Origin: Candidatus Bipolaricaulota bacterium
GTDB taxonomy: Bacteria; Bipolaricaulota; Bipolaricaulia; UBA7950; UBA9294
Direction of reading: 5' to 3'
DNA length: 64,000 nucleotides
Assembly (NCBI GenBank): GCA_028277345.1
Contig: JANQGM010000040.1
Span: 62,001-126,000, forward strand
The position numbers were made by a program, and so were the translations under genes. A model generated the notes under the pieces. That model ran no database searches, was not told the origin of the DNA, and saw only the letters and a list, made by a program, of their open reading frames with translations. Of the stretch, positions 8,647-17,326 are shown in pieces; the first letter of the stretch is position 1; every line of letters begins with the position of its first letter.

Positions 8647-10202
8647 ACGGACACCTCCTGTTGTCGAGTCCCCGCCATCATCAATCCGAGTGTTTCGAGC
8701 TCGGCATCCTTCGCATCGACAATGCCCATGACCTCTCCTTCGTAGATCACGAGGACCCGATCAGAAAGCTGCAAGATTTCGTCCAGGTCTTCGGAGATCA
8801 ACAGGATGCCAGCCCCCCGCGCGCGCTGATCAAGCAGAACACGCCGAACCTGCTCGGTCGCCCCGACGTCCAAACCATAGGTGGGATGAGCAGCCACGAC
8901 GAGTCCCGGACATCCGCACAATTCGCGAGCCAGGACCAAGCGCTGGATGTTCCCGCCCGACAGGTTTTTTGCCGCTGTGCCATCGTGTGGCGCCGAAATC
9001 TCGTACTCCTTCATCGCCTGGCACGCATTCTCGTATGCGGCCTTTTCATCGAGAATCGACCACTTACAGAAATCGGGCGTTCGATAGGATTTTAGGATCA
9101 GATTCTCGCGGATACTCATCGTCGGGACTGTTCCCACGCGGATCCGTTCCGTCGGCACATGCGCGACCCCGAGATCCGCGATCTCCCGCGCAGAGCAATT
9201 CGTAAGATCCTGCCTCTGAAGCACCGCGCTGCCGCCTGTCGCTCGGCGCAGCCCGGTGAGAACCTCGGACAGCTCATGCTGTCCGTTTCCAGAGACGCCT
9301 GCGATCCCGAGAATCTCTCCGGAGTAGACATCGAACGACATGCCCCGGAGTGCGGGAAGTCCGCGATCGTTATTCGCGTGGAGGTTCTCAACCCGTAGAA
9401 CCCTGTCCCCGAGTTCTGCGGGCGGTTTCTCAACACGAAAGACGACTTCACGCCCCACCATAAGCCGTGCCAGCTCCTCTTTGGACGTCTCTGCCGTGTT
9501 CACGGTTGCAACGGCCTTTCCTTTGCGAAGCACCGTCACCCGGTGGCTGGCTTCCATGACCTCATCCAGCTTGTGCGTGATGAAAATGACGGTGAGCCCG
9601 TCGCTGACCAGCGTCCGAAGCGTGCCGAAGAGCGCGTCGACCTCCTGCGGGGTCAAGACACTGGTCGGCTCATCCATGATGAGAATATCGGCGTCGCGAT
9701 AGAGCGCCTTGAGAATCTCGACGCGTTGTTCTTGCCCCACGGTGAGTTGCCAGACTTTGGTCGAGGGATCGACCTGCAATCCGTACTCATCCGCCAGCTT
9801 CCGGATCTTGGCCCGGGTGCGCTTGAAGCGAAGAAACGGGCCCGTCCCTTCGGACAGGCCCAGGACGATATTCTCCTCCACGGACAACGTCGGAACGAGG
9901 TGAAAGTGCTGATGGACCATGCCGATCCGATGAGCCAATGCCGCCTTGGGCGATCCCAGCCGCACCGGCTTTCCGTGCAATAGAATTTCACCCTCATCGG
10001 GCTGATACAGCCCGTACAGGATCCGCATGAGCGTCGTCTTTCCCGCTCCGTTTTCCCCGAGCAAACAGTGAATTTCACCACGGCGTACGTCAAGGTTGAC
10101 CCCGTCGTTGGCGACAACGCCGGGAAACCGTTTCACGATGCCTTTGAGTCGAACAGCCAATGGAACGCCAGATTCGGCAGTCATTCCCCCCCGTTTCTCC
10201 AT
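8643..10202 (-). CDS. Nucleoside ABC transporter ATPase with two nucleotide-binding domains
   Basis: This 519-residue ATPase has two tandem ABC domains, as in YufO/NupA and sugar-type importers. The first has Walker A GENGAGKTT (about residue 53), a degenerate signature LTVGQEQ and Walker B ILIMDEPTS. The second has GVSGNGQHE in place of a canonical Walker A, signature LSGGNIQR and a VVAAHPTYGLD Walker B. One weak Walker A site is normal in this family. The start could be 10202 or the ATG at 10184. It is the first gene of the minus-strand purine operon, transcribed from the promoter at 10298-10326. Confidence 0.94.
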   Translation of the reverse strand: MEKRGGMTAESGVPLAVRLKGIVKRFPGVVANDGVNLDVRRGEIHCLLGENGAGKTTLMRILYGLYQPDEGEILLHGKPVRLGSPKAALAHRIGMVHQHFHLVPTLSVEENIVLGLSEGTGPFLRFKRTRAKIRKLADEYGLQVDPSTKVWQLTVGQEQRVEILKALYRDADILIMDEPTSVLTPQEVDALFGTLRTLVSDGLTVIFITHKLDEVMEASHRVTVLRKGKAVATVNTAETSKEELARLMVGREVVFRVEKPPAELGDRVLRVENLHANNDRGLPALRGMSFDVYSGEILGIAGVSGNGQHELSEVLTGLRRATGGSAVLQRQDLTNCSAREIADLGVAHVPTERIRVGTVPTMSIRENLILKSYRTPDFCKWSILDEKAAYENACQAMKEYEISAPHDGTAAKNLSGGNIQRLVLARELCGCPGLVVAAHPTYGLDVGATEQVRRVLLDQRARGAGILLISEDLDEILQLSDRVLVIYEGEVMGIVDAKDAELETLGLMMAGTRQQEVSV

Positions 10203-10297
10203 CCCGACTTCATCCTATGATGAAGCCGTTTTGGTAACAATGGGACGATTGTCCTAGAAACTCCCAAATGCCAATGAGCAGTGATGACACGTCACCC

Positions 10298-10326
10298 ATT
10301 CTATAAGTTGTCAGACCGTCCGACAA
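10298..10326 (-). promoter_or_regulatory. Promoter of the minus-strand purine uptake/oxidation operon
   Basis: On the minus strand a -35 box TTGTCG (10326-10321) and a -10 box TAGAAT (10303-10298) are separated by 17 bases. The -35 box lies inside the inverted repeat 10306-10328. The distance to the ATPase start is about 95 bases. Box matches are 4/6 and 5/6 to the sigma-70 consensus. Confidence 0.6.
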
Positions 10327-10328
10327 CT
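10306..10328. promoter_or_regulatory. Shared operator: 23-bp inverted repeat between divergent purine operons
   Basis: Seven-base arms AGTTGTC and GACAACT surround a 9-base centre. The repeat covers the -35 boxes of both divergent promoters, so a dimeric repressor bound here could silence both operons at once. The core TTGTC..GACAA resembles operators of FadR-subfamily GntR regulators, but the regulator is not in this window. A second, shorter dyad (TGAC-AC-GTCA) lies nearby at about 10285-10294. Confidence 0.65.
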
Positions 10329-10336
10329 GGTATCCT
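10308..10336 (+). promoter_or_regulatory. Promoter of the plus-strand ssnA-ygfK operon
   Basis: A -35 box TTGTCA (10308-10313) and -10 box TATCCT (10331-10336) are spaced by 17 bases, matching consensus at 5/6 and 4/6. The inverted repeat 10306-10328 overlaps the -35 box and most of the spacer. Predicted transcription begins about 40 bases before the ssnA ATG. Confidence 0.6.
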
Positions 10337-10383
10337 TCCACTCGTCTAGAAATGAGGTTGATCCTGATGGGAATGGAGGTTTC

Positions 10384-11709
10384 ATGACTCTTAGAATTGA
10401 CAATCTCAGGGTGTGGGACGGCCGGAACGCCACCTTTGACGACGTTTCGTTGGTCATCGATGGGGATCGGATTGCTCAAATCGCTCCCCACTCCCGTACA
10501 CCTGCGACGCCGGCGGACGAGGTTCTCGATGGACGCGGCAAGCTCGCCCTTCCGGGCCTTGTCAATGCGCATACCCACTTGTACAGCAGTCTGGCGCGGG
10601 GAATGGCGGTCAGCCCCTTTGATCCCGGCTCCTTCACCCAGATCCTCGAACAGTTGTGGTGGAAACTCGACAAGGCGCTTGATCCGGAATCCGTTCGGAC
10701 CAGCGCATTGATCGGAGCCATGGAGGCGGCCCGATGCGGAGTCACGACGTTGATCGATCATCACGCCAGCCCCAACGCCATCCCCGATTCGCTCGATGCC
10801 TTGAAGGAAACGGTCACTGAGGGCGTCGGATTGCGAGGCGTCTTTTGCTACGAGCTCTCCGACCGCGATGGTCTCGATCGCCGCGATCAGGGCATTCGCG
10901 AGAATGTTCGCTTCCTGTCCCAGCCGACCTCCAGTCACATCGGCGCTCAATTCGGCATCCATGCCTCGTTTACCGTCTCCGATGAAACGCTTGAACGGGT
11001 TGCCGACTCCATTCCCGAGGATGCGGGGGTTCACATCCACGTTGCTGAGGGACCGGAGGACGAGGTTCAGTGCGAGGCCGCGCATGGCGAGCGGATCGTC
11101 CATCGGCTCGATCGTTTCGGGCTGCTAAAGCCTCAGTCCATTCTCGCCCATTGCTTGCACATCAATGACGATGAGCGAGCGCTTCTTGCTGAACGCGACG
11201 CCATCGTCGTTCACAATCCGCGATCGAACATGAACAACGCCGTCGGGCTGTTTGACATGGACGCGTTCCTGGATGCCAACGTCCTCACCGGGCTCGGCAC
11301 GGACGGCCTGGGGGCCAACATGCTGGCCGAGTTGTTCACGGCGGGCATCCTTCAGAAACACAGCCGAGGCAACCCCTTGGCCGGCGGTTTCGATGCTTTG
11401 TACCGCCTCTTGTTCGTGAACAATCCCGCCATTGCCTCCCGCTTCCTGAATGCCGATCTCGGAGGACTCGCCGAGGGATCGCCGGCGGATGTGATCCTGT
11501 TGGACTATGCTCCACCGACTCCCTTGGACGCTGGGAATGCGCTGGGACATCTGCTGTTTGGCACCGCCGTTCATTCCCTGTGCGTGACTGATTCCTTCGT
11601 CGGCGGACGTCCCATTCTGCGAAACCGAGCGTTTGTTGATTTGGATGAAGAGGCGGTCTATGCGCGCGCACGCGAGTGCGCGGCCTCTCTGTGGAAGAGA
11701 CTAGGATAG
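10384..11709 (+). CDS. ssnA: SsnA-type putative aminohydrolase
   Basis: This 441-residue amidohydrolase-superfamily enzyme resembles SsnA, related to guanine deaminase and chlorohydrolases. The metal site is NAHTHLYSSLARG (about residue 65). Further ligand positions appear in IHVAEGPEDE, ILAHCLHIND and GLGTDGLGAN. The reaction is probably hydrolytic deamination of a purine or related ring, but the physiological substrate of SsnA is not established. It is the first gene of the plus-strand operon, with GGAGG before the ATG, and is followed by ygfK after 10 bases. In Enterobacteria and Clostridia, ssnA and ygfK are markers of selenium-dependent molybdenum hydroxylase loci. Confidence 0.88.
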   Translation: MTLRIDNLRVWDGRNATFDDVSLVIDGDRIAQIAPHSRTPATPADEVLDGRGKLALPGLVNAHTHLYSSLARGMAVSPFDPGSFTQILEQLWWKLDKALDPESVRTSALIGAMEAARCGVTTLIDHHASPNAIPDSLDALKETVTEGVGLRGVFCYELSDRDGLDRRDQGIRENVRFLSQPTSSHIGAQFGIHASFTVSDETLERVADSIPEDAGVHIHVAEGPEDEVQCEAAHGERIVHRLDRFGLLKPQSILAHCLHINDDERALLAERDAIVVHNPRSNMNNAVGLFDMDAFLDANVLTGLGTDGLGANMLAELFTAGILQKHSRGNPLAGGFDALYRLLFVNNPAIASRFLNADLGGLAEGSPADVILLDYAPPTPLDAGNALGHLLFGTAVHSLCVTDSFVGGRPILRNRAFVDLDEEAVYARARECAASLWKRLG

Positions 11710-11719
11710 GAAGGTAGTC

Positions 11720-14700
11720 ATGAGCGAACACATGCGTCCCATCCCCTTCGATGTCCTCCTGGACTGGATTCTCGGCGAATACGCGTCGCACCGTTCCATC
11801 TTCGGAGTTCCCGACTCGCTGTTCTTCCGTCCGGATTCCCATGACGGAATGGCGACCGAGCTGTTCGGAGATCGTTTGGCCACCCCCATCGGGCCCGCTG
11901 CCGGTCCCCACACTCAATTGACCCAGAATATCCTCAGTTCGTGGCTGACCGGCGGACGTTTCATCGAACTCAAGACCGTTCAGATCATGGACGAACTGGA
12001 GATTCCGCGCCCATGCATCGATCTGGCGGATGAGGGCTACAACGTGGAGTGGTCGCAGGAGCTCCGCCTCCAGGAGTCCGTCCTGGAGTACGTCAAGGCT
12101 TGGGTGCTCGTCCGCGTTCTTCGGCATCTGCTCAAGCTTGAGGACACGCCCTTCGGCACGATCTTCAACATGAGCGTGGGATACAACCTCGAAGGCATTC
12201 TCAGCCCGCCGATGCAATCGTTTATGGCGCGGTTGGAGAACGCGGCCGACGACCTGATCCCCTTCCGGAAGGCATTGCAAACGTCCTATCCCCAGTTTGC
12301 CGATCTGGAGATTCCGGACCGAATCGTCAATTCGGTCACGCTCTCCACCATGCACGGGTGTCCGCCCGATGAGATCGAGCGCATCGCCCGCTACATGATC
12401 GAAGAGCGGGGACTGCACACCACGGTGAAGCTGAATCCCACGTTGCTCGGCAAGGAGACGGTGCTTCGGACGTTGCACGACACCCTCGGCTACACCGAAA
12501 TCAGCATTCCGGATTCCGTGTTTGAACAGGATCTTGCCTATGATCGCGCCCTGTCTTTGATCCGCTCCTTGCAGGCATCCGCGAACGCAAAGGGCGTGGC
12601 CTTCGGCGTCAAGCTGTCGAATACGCTGGCCATGTCCAACCACCGACAGCTGCTTCCTGGGGACGAAATGTACATGTCGGGCCGCGCGCTGTATCCGCTG
12701 ACCGTCCAACTCTTTCAGCAGCTGCGCTCGGACATCGGATCCGATCTCTACGTCTCCTATTCCGCGGGAGCGGATGCCGTCAACCTTCCTCACCTGCTCG
12801 CGGCGGGCGCGCTGCCCGTCACGGTCGCATCGGACATCCTCAAGCCGGGAGGCTATGGGCGTTTCGAGCAGTACATCGCATCGATTCGCAACGCGCTCGC
12901 CTCGGACGGCACATCGTCCCTGCGGGACCTTGCCGCGCATCCGGACGAAGCCCTGAACCGCCTCGTCGAGGACGGCACGTCATCGCGCCGCTACAAGAAG
13001 GCCTATCACCCCGCCGACCTGCCCAAGGTCGACACGCCGCTGGAGATGTACGATTGCATCGAGGCGCCTTGCATGGCTCAGTGCGCCGTGTGCCAAGATG
13101 TCCCCGACTATGCCCATTGGATTCGAACCGGACAAATCGAACGCGCCTTGTCCGCCATCCTGCATCGGAACCCGTTGCCTGCGTGCACCGGCTATGTCTG
13201 TACGAACCTGTGCCAGACGCGCTGCACGCGCGCCAACTACGATGAACCGGTCGCCATACGTCGGCTCAAACGGTATGCCGTCGAAGCCGGCCGCCTATCG
13301 CTTGACCCCGCTCCAAGGACCTCGCATCGCGCGGCCGTTGTCGGAAGCGGGCCCGCGGGCTTGGCCGCCGCCTTTTACCTCGGACTCAGCGGCATCGACG
13401 TCACCGTTTTCGAGGCCAAGGACCGGCCCGGAGGCATGTTGGCCATCGCCCCCCATTTCCGTTTGCCCGAAGACGTTGTCGATGCGGACATCGATCGTAT
13501 TCGCGGCTTGGGCGTAACCATCCGGTGCAACCACCGCGTGACGGCCTCGCCCGAGGAGCTGTTGAACGAGGGCTACGATGCCGTGTACATCGGATGTGGC
13601 TTCTCTCGAGATGCCGGTCTTCCGATTGACGGGATCGAGACCGAGGGCGTGTGGGGCGCACTCGACCTCCTCGATCGCGTCGCCCATGGCGATGGACATG
13701 CGCTTCCTCTTGGCGAGCACGTCGTCGTCATCGGAGGCGGAAATACGGCCATGGACGCCGCTCGCACGGCACAACGGCTGACAGGCAACGCTTCGACGGT
13801 CGTGTACCGGCGCACCCAAGCTGAGATGCCGGCCGAGGAAGAAGAGCTCCACGATCTGCTTCTCGAGGGAAACCGGATTGAGGAATTAGCGATTCCTCAG
13901 CGCATCATCGCAGAGGACGGCCGCGTCAGCGGATTGGAATGCCTGCGTGCCCGCTTGGGAGACCCCGACGACAGCGGACGGCGGCGGCCCGTTCCGATCG
14001 AAGGCTCCACGTTTGTCCTCCCCGCTTCAGCGGTGATTCAAGCTGTGGGACAGGTGGCGAACACGGAATTTCTCACGTCATCCCGCCTGGTCACGCGATC
14101 GTCGGACGGCGGCATTGAGGTCGAAGCCTCGGGCCGCACACAGGTCGACAACGTTTACGCTGGCGGCGACATCGCCCGGGGTCCAGCCATCATTATTGCC
14201 GCATGTGCGGACGGGCGGCGAGCGGCCCAAGCGATGTGCAAGCAACTCAACATCGATTTCCGCGCTCCCGCGCTGCCGCCGTTCACCTTGGATGATGTCA
14301 AGCGTAGCGACCTAAAGGCCTCGCGCGTTCGGAAGATCGCCCAACACCAGCCCGACTTCCTCGATCCCCAGCTCAGAAAGGGGTTCGATCTGGTCGAGAA
14401 AACGTACTCACCCGACCGAGCCGTCGCCGAAGCCGATCGCTGCCTCCAGTGTCAACTTCTCTGCGACAAGTGCGTCGACGTCTGCCCCAATCGGGCCAAT
14501 GTCAGCCTGCGGGTGACGCCGTTCACATGCACCGTCCCTCGTTATGCCATCGGAAACGGCCAGTTGGTCGAACGCGGGACAGTCGCGGTCGGCATCCGCC
14601 AGGCACAGCAGATCCTTCACATCGACGAACTGTGCAACGAATGCGGAAATTGCGCCACCTTCTGCGTGCACGAGGGACGACCGTACCGCGATAAGCCTCG

Positions 14701-15019
14701 GCTCTTCTTGCGCAACGAGGGATTTGAGGCCGAAGACGAGAATGCCTATTGGATGAAGGGCGAGTCCTTGTCCAGCCGTGTCGATGGAGAAACCACAACG
14801 CTAACGCGTGTTCCTCAGGGTGGATGGGTCTACACCACGCCCTACCTTGAGCTCCAGCTCGACGACGATTTCGCCGTCATGCATGCGACCGTGTCGGCGT
14901 CCGCACAAGGAGAGGTCTCCCTTCAACCGATCATCGAAATGGCGTGCCTCTACAAGGCGATTCGCGCCGACGGCGACTATCTGCCAAACTCTCTGCACGT
15001 CGAAAGGGGAGATGTCTGA
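11720..15019 (+). CDS. ygfK: YgfK-type putative selenate reductase / flavin-Fe-S oxidoreductase subunit
   Basis: This 1099-residue multidomain electron-transfer protein has several visible parts. Residues about 1-430 form a dihydroorotate-dehydrogenase-like TIM barrel. Residues about 445-530 form a GltD-type Cys-rich helical domain (CIEAPCMAQCAVC, ACTGYVCTNLCQTRC). A FAD site (VGSGPAGLAAA) is near 540 and a NAD(P)H site (IGGGNTAMDAA) near 672. Two C-terminal Fe-S regions are CLQCQLLCDKCVDVCPN (about 907) and CNECGNCATFCVHEG (about 972). Full length matches YgfK. The name selenate reductase comes from E. coli genetics; a role moving electrons to or from the molybdenum hydroxylase is inferred. 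The stop overlaps the next start by one base. Confidence 0.9.
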   Translation: MSEHMRPIPFDVLLDWILGEYASHRSIFGVPDSLFFRPDSHDGMATELFGDRLATPIGPAAGPHTQLTQNILSSWLTGGRFIELKTVQIMDELEIPRPCIDLADEGYNVEWSQELRLQESVLEYVKAWVLVRVLRHLLKLEDTPFGTIFNMSVGYNLEGILSPPMQSFMARLENAADDLIPFRKALQTSYPQFADLEIPDRIVNSVTLSTMHGCPPDEIERIARYMIEERGLHTTVKLNPTLLGKETVLRTLHDTLGYTEISIPDSVFEQDLAYDRALSLIRSLQASANAKGVAFGVKLSNTLAMSNHRQLLPGDEMYMSGRALYPLTVQLFQQLRSDIGSDLYVSYSAGADAVNLPHLLAAGALPVTVASDILKPGGYGRFEQYIASIRNALASDGTSSLRDLAAHPDEALNRLVEDGTSSRRYKKAYHPADLPKVDTPLEMYDCIEAPCMAQCAVCQDVPDYAHWIRTGQIERALSAILHRNPLPACTGYVCTNLCQTRCTRANYDEPVAIRRLKRYAVEAGRLSLDPAPRTSHRAAVVGSGPAGLAAAFYLGLSGIDVTVFEAKDRPGGMLAIAPHFRLPEDVVDADIDRIRGLGVTIRCNHRVTASPEELLNEGYDAVYIGCGFSRDAGLPIDGIETEGVWGALDLLDRVAHGDGHALPLGEHVVVIGGGNTAMDAARTAQRLTGNASTVVYRRTQAEMPAEEEELHDLLLEGNRIEELAIPQRIIAEDGRVSGLECLRARLGDPDDSGRRRPVPIEGSTFVLPASAVIQAVGQVANTEFLTSSRLVTRSSDGGIEVEASGRTQVDNVYAGGDIARGPAIIIAACADGRRAAQAMCKQLNIDFRAPALPPFTLDDVKRSDLKASRVRKIAQHQPDFLDPQLRKGFDLVEKTYSPDRAVAEADRCLQCQLLCDKCVDVCPNRANVSLRVTPFTCTVPRYAIGNGQLVERGTVAVGIRQAQQILHIDELCNECGNCATFCVHEGRPYRDKPRLFLRNEGFEAEDENAYWMKGESLSSRVDGETTTLTRVPQGGWVYTTPYLELQLDDDFAVMHATVSASAQGEVSLQPIIEMACLYKAIRADGDYLPNSLHVERGDV

Positions 15020-16260
15020 TGGGAACGATTCGCGGTCTTCATTGCGTCACGTGTGGCGCGGCCTACGGCCCGAATGACGTGGAGTACACGTGCCCCAGCT
15101 GTGGACCACGCCGGGGAACGCTTGAGGTTCGATACGACTACGAGACCTTGAAGGCGTCGCTGGACCGCGACGCGTTTCAGCGCTCGGGGCCACGATCTCA
15201 ATGGCGGTATTTGCCGCTGCTGCCTGTGGAATCCGACGCGTATATTCAACCGCTTCGCGTCGGGTGGACGCCCCTTTACAACGTCTCCGATGTGGCGGCT
15301 CGATTGGGGCTTTCCGCGCTCTACATCAAGGACGATGGGCAGAATCCCACGGCATCCTACAAAGATCGCGCGAGCTCCGTCGTCGTGATCAAGGCGCAAG
15401 AAAAGAACAAGCCCGTGGTCACCTGCGCCTCGACGGGGAACGCCGCCAGTTCATTGGCAGGATTCGCCGCCTCGACATCGCTGGAGACGGTGATCTTCGT
15501 GCCCGAAACCGCGCCCGAAGCCAAGGTTGCGCAACTGTTGGTGTACGGTGCCCGCGTCTTCCTCGTCAAGGGATCGTACGATGTGGCCTATGACCTCGCC
15601 GCCGAAGCCGCCGAGGCCTTCGGGTGGTACAACCGATCGGCCGCCGTCAATCCGTTTATGGTCGAAGGCAAGAAGACGGGCGCTCTTGAACTCGCCGAGC
15701 AGCTCAACTGGCAAGTGCCCGACGTTGTCTTCGTCGGCGTCGGCGACGGCTCTGTCATCAGCGGTATCTGCAAGGGCTTTGCGGAGTTGAAGATGCTCGG
15801 CTGGATCGATCGAATCCCTGAGGTTGTCGGCGTACAGGCGGAGGGCTCCGCTCCCATCGCTGTGGCCTTCGCCGCCTACGACGGGAAGGATGTCTGGTTC
15901 GAAGACATCGAAGCCGCCACTGTCGCGGACAGTATCTGCGTTGGCAAGCCGCGAGACATCATCAAGGCAGTGAAATACGTGCACACGCACGGCGGCCGGT
16001 ATGTGACCGTGTCGGATGAGGCCATTCTGGACGCCATCATCCGCCTGGCTCGCGAAACCGGCGTGTTCGCTGAGCCGGCGGGAGCCGCCGCCTATGCGGG
16101 GCTGCTGGCGTGCGCGGCAGCCGGCGAACTTGAAGGAGCGTCGGCGGGCGTCTTCATCACAGGAAACGGCCTCAAGGATGTGTCCTCGGCGAGACAGGTC
16201 GTCGGCACCCCCACCATCGTTGAACCGTCTCTGCGCGCCATTGAGGAGCACCTCAAATGA
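15019..16260 (+). CDS. Threonine-synthase-like PLP-dependent enzyme with N-terminal zinc ribbon
   Basis: This 413-residue fold-type II PLP enzyme begins with a zinc ribbon (CVTCGA..CPSCG, residues 9-32) typical of one threonine synthase class. The PLP lysine is in TASYKDRAS and the phosphate loop is probably around STGNAASSLAG. It may be a threonine synthase, but its position inside a purine/molybdenum hydroxylase operon suggests another task; the equivalent E. coli locus has YgeX, diaminopropionate ammonia-lyase, of the same fold. Start is ATG 15019, sharing one base with the ygfK stop. Its stop overlaps the next gene by 4 bases. Substrate unknown. Confidence 0.85.
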   Translation: MGTIRGLHCVTCGAAYGPNDVEYTCPSCGPRRGTLEVRYDYETLKASLDRDAFQRSGPRSQWRYLPLLPVESDAYIQPLRVGWTPLYNVSDVAARLGLSALYIKDDGQNPTASYKDRASSVVVIKAQEKNKPVVTCASTGNAASSLAGFAASTSLETVIFVPETAPEAKVAQLLVYGARVFLVKGSYDVAYDLAAEAAEAFGWYNRSAAVNPFMVEGKKTGALELAEQLNWQVPDVVFVGVGDGSVISGICKGFAELKMLGWIDRIPEVVGVQAEGSAPIAVAFAAYDGKDVWFEDIEAATVADSICVGKPRDIIKAVKYVHTHGGRYVTVSDEAILDAIIRLARETGVFAEPAGAAAYAGLLACAAAGELEGASAGVFITGNGLKDVSSARQVVGTPTIVEPSLRAIEEHLK

Positions 16261-16727
16261 AAATCGCCTGCACCATTAACGGAAAACGCGTTGAAATGGA
16301 TATCGACCCAAGGCTTCGGCTCCTGGACATGCTGCGCGAGACCCTTCACCTGACCGGAACGAAGGAAGGCTGCGGAGAGGGTGAATGCGGCGCCTGCACG
16401 GTCTTGATGGATGGCGCTGCCGTGAACTCCTGTTTGGTGCCTGCGCCTCAAGCGGACGGAACCGAAATCCTGACCATCGAAGGACTTGCGGAGGACGGAA
16501 CGCTCCACCCCATCCAGCAAGCCTATGTCGACACCGGCGGCGTTCAGTGCGGGTTCTGCACTCCCGGATTCATCATGGCGACCTATGCACTGCTGCTCGA
16601 ATCGCCCGACCCAACCGAGGAGGAGATCCTTTCCGGACTCGAGGGGAATCTATGCCGCTGCACAGGGTACTCCAAGATCGTCGAGGCCGTTCACCTGGCC
16701 GCCGAAAGGATGAGGAAGGTCGCATGA
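16257..16727 (+). CDS. Second [2Fe-2S] molybdenum hydroxylase small subunit
   Basis: This 156-residue protein carries the same two-cluster pattern as the subunit at 2177: CGEGECGAC with VNSCL, then CGFCTPG and CRCTGY. ATG 16257 overlaps the previous stop by 4 bases and the 3' end overlaps the mocA start by 4 bases. No catalytic molybdenum subunit is encoded in this operon. It must pair with the large subunit at 1-2184 or with one encoded elsewhere. The conserved cysteines are complete, so it should be functional. Confidence 0.92.
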   Translation: MKIACTINGKRVEMDIDPRLRLLDMLRETLHLTGTKEGCGEGECGACTVLMDGAAVNSCLVPAPQADGTEILTIEGLAEDGTLHPIQQAYVDTGGVQCGFCTPGFIMATYALLLESPDPTEEEILSGLEGNLCRCTGYSKIVEAVHLAAERMRKVA

Positions 16728-17326
16728 TCCAACCCGTCGTCCTGGCCGCAGGGCGAAGTACGAGGATGGGCGCCAACAAGGCCCTATTGAACCTTGACGG
16801 CCTCCCGGCATTGACCCGCTTGCTCGAGGCGCTAAAGGAGGCGGGCTTGTCGAATCCCATCGTCGTGCTTGGCGATCATGCCCAGGACATCCGGCGCGCC
16901 GTCCCTCTCGGGGGCTGCCATGTGGTCATCAACGACGATCCAGACGCGGGCATGAGCCGTTCGCTTCGGTTGGGAATCGAGAGCGTATCGACGTCAGCCT
17001 GGGGCGCCCTGCTCTTTCTCGTCGACATGCCGTTCATGTCGGCCGACTCCATCCGCGCCGTCACGAACGCGTCGACGGAAGGCACACGCCTCGCCGCCGC
17101 CTTCTACAAGACCAAGCGGGGGTTCCCCGTCTTCTTTCACCGAACGACGTTTCGCACGTTGATCGAATCGCTTCATGGCGACGAGGGCGGTCGCCATTAT
17201 CTCCAGCGACACCGCCATGACGTGCGGAAAGTCCCTGTTCAGGATCCAGGGTGTGTGTACGATATCGATCGTCCGGAAGACATCGATGCGTGGAAAGGAG
17301 AACGCGAATGCACTATCAACGGCTAG
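16724..17326 (+). CDS. mocA: MocA-type molybdenum cofactor nucleotidyltransferase
   Basis: This 200-residue nucleotidyltransferase has the NTP-binding N-terminus LAAGRSTRMGANKALL, the metal-binding LVDMPFM motif and the NDDPDAGMSRSLRLG segment typical of MocA/MobA-like enzymes. MocA attaches CMP to molybdopterin to give the dinucleotide form used by xanthine-dehydrogenase-family enzymes. Its location between a [2Fe-2S] and an FAD subunit supports a role in maturing the hydroxylase. The choice of CTP over GTP cannot be proven here. It overlaps both neighbours: 4 bases at the start, 19 at the end. Confidence 0.88.
   Translation: MIQPVVLAAGRSTRMGANKALLNLDGLPALTRLLEALKEAGLSNPIVVLGDHAQDIRRAVPLGGCHVVINDDPDAGMSRSLRLGIESVSTSAWGALLFLVDMPFMSADSIRAVTNASTEGTRLAAAFYKTKRGFPVFFHRTTFRTLIESLHGDEGGRHYLQRHRHDVRKVPVQDPGCVYDIDRPEDIDAWKGERECTING

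Noticed and set aside
11336-12940. Long minus-strand open frame of 534 codons
   Set aside because: It is a shadow of the ygfK and ssnA genes, whose motifs and gene junctions are clear on the plus strand.
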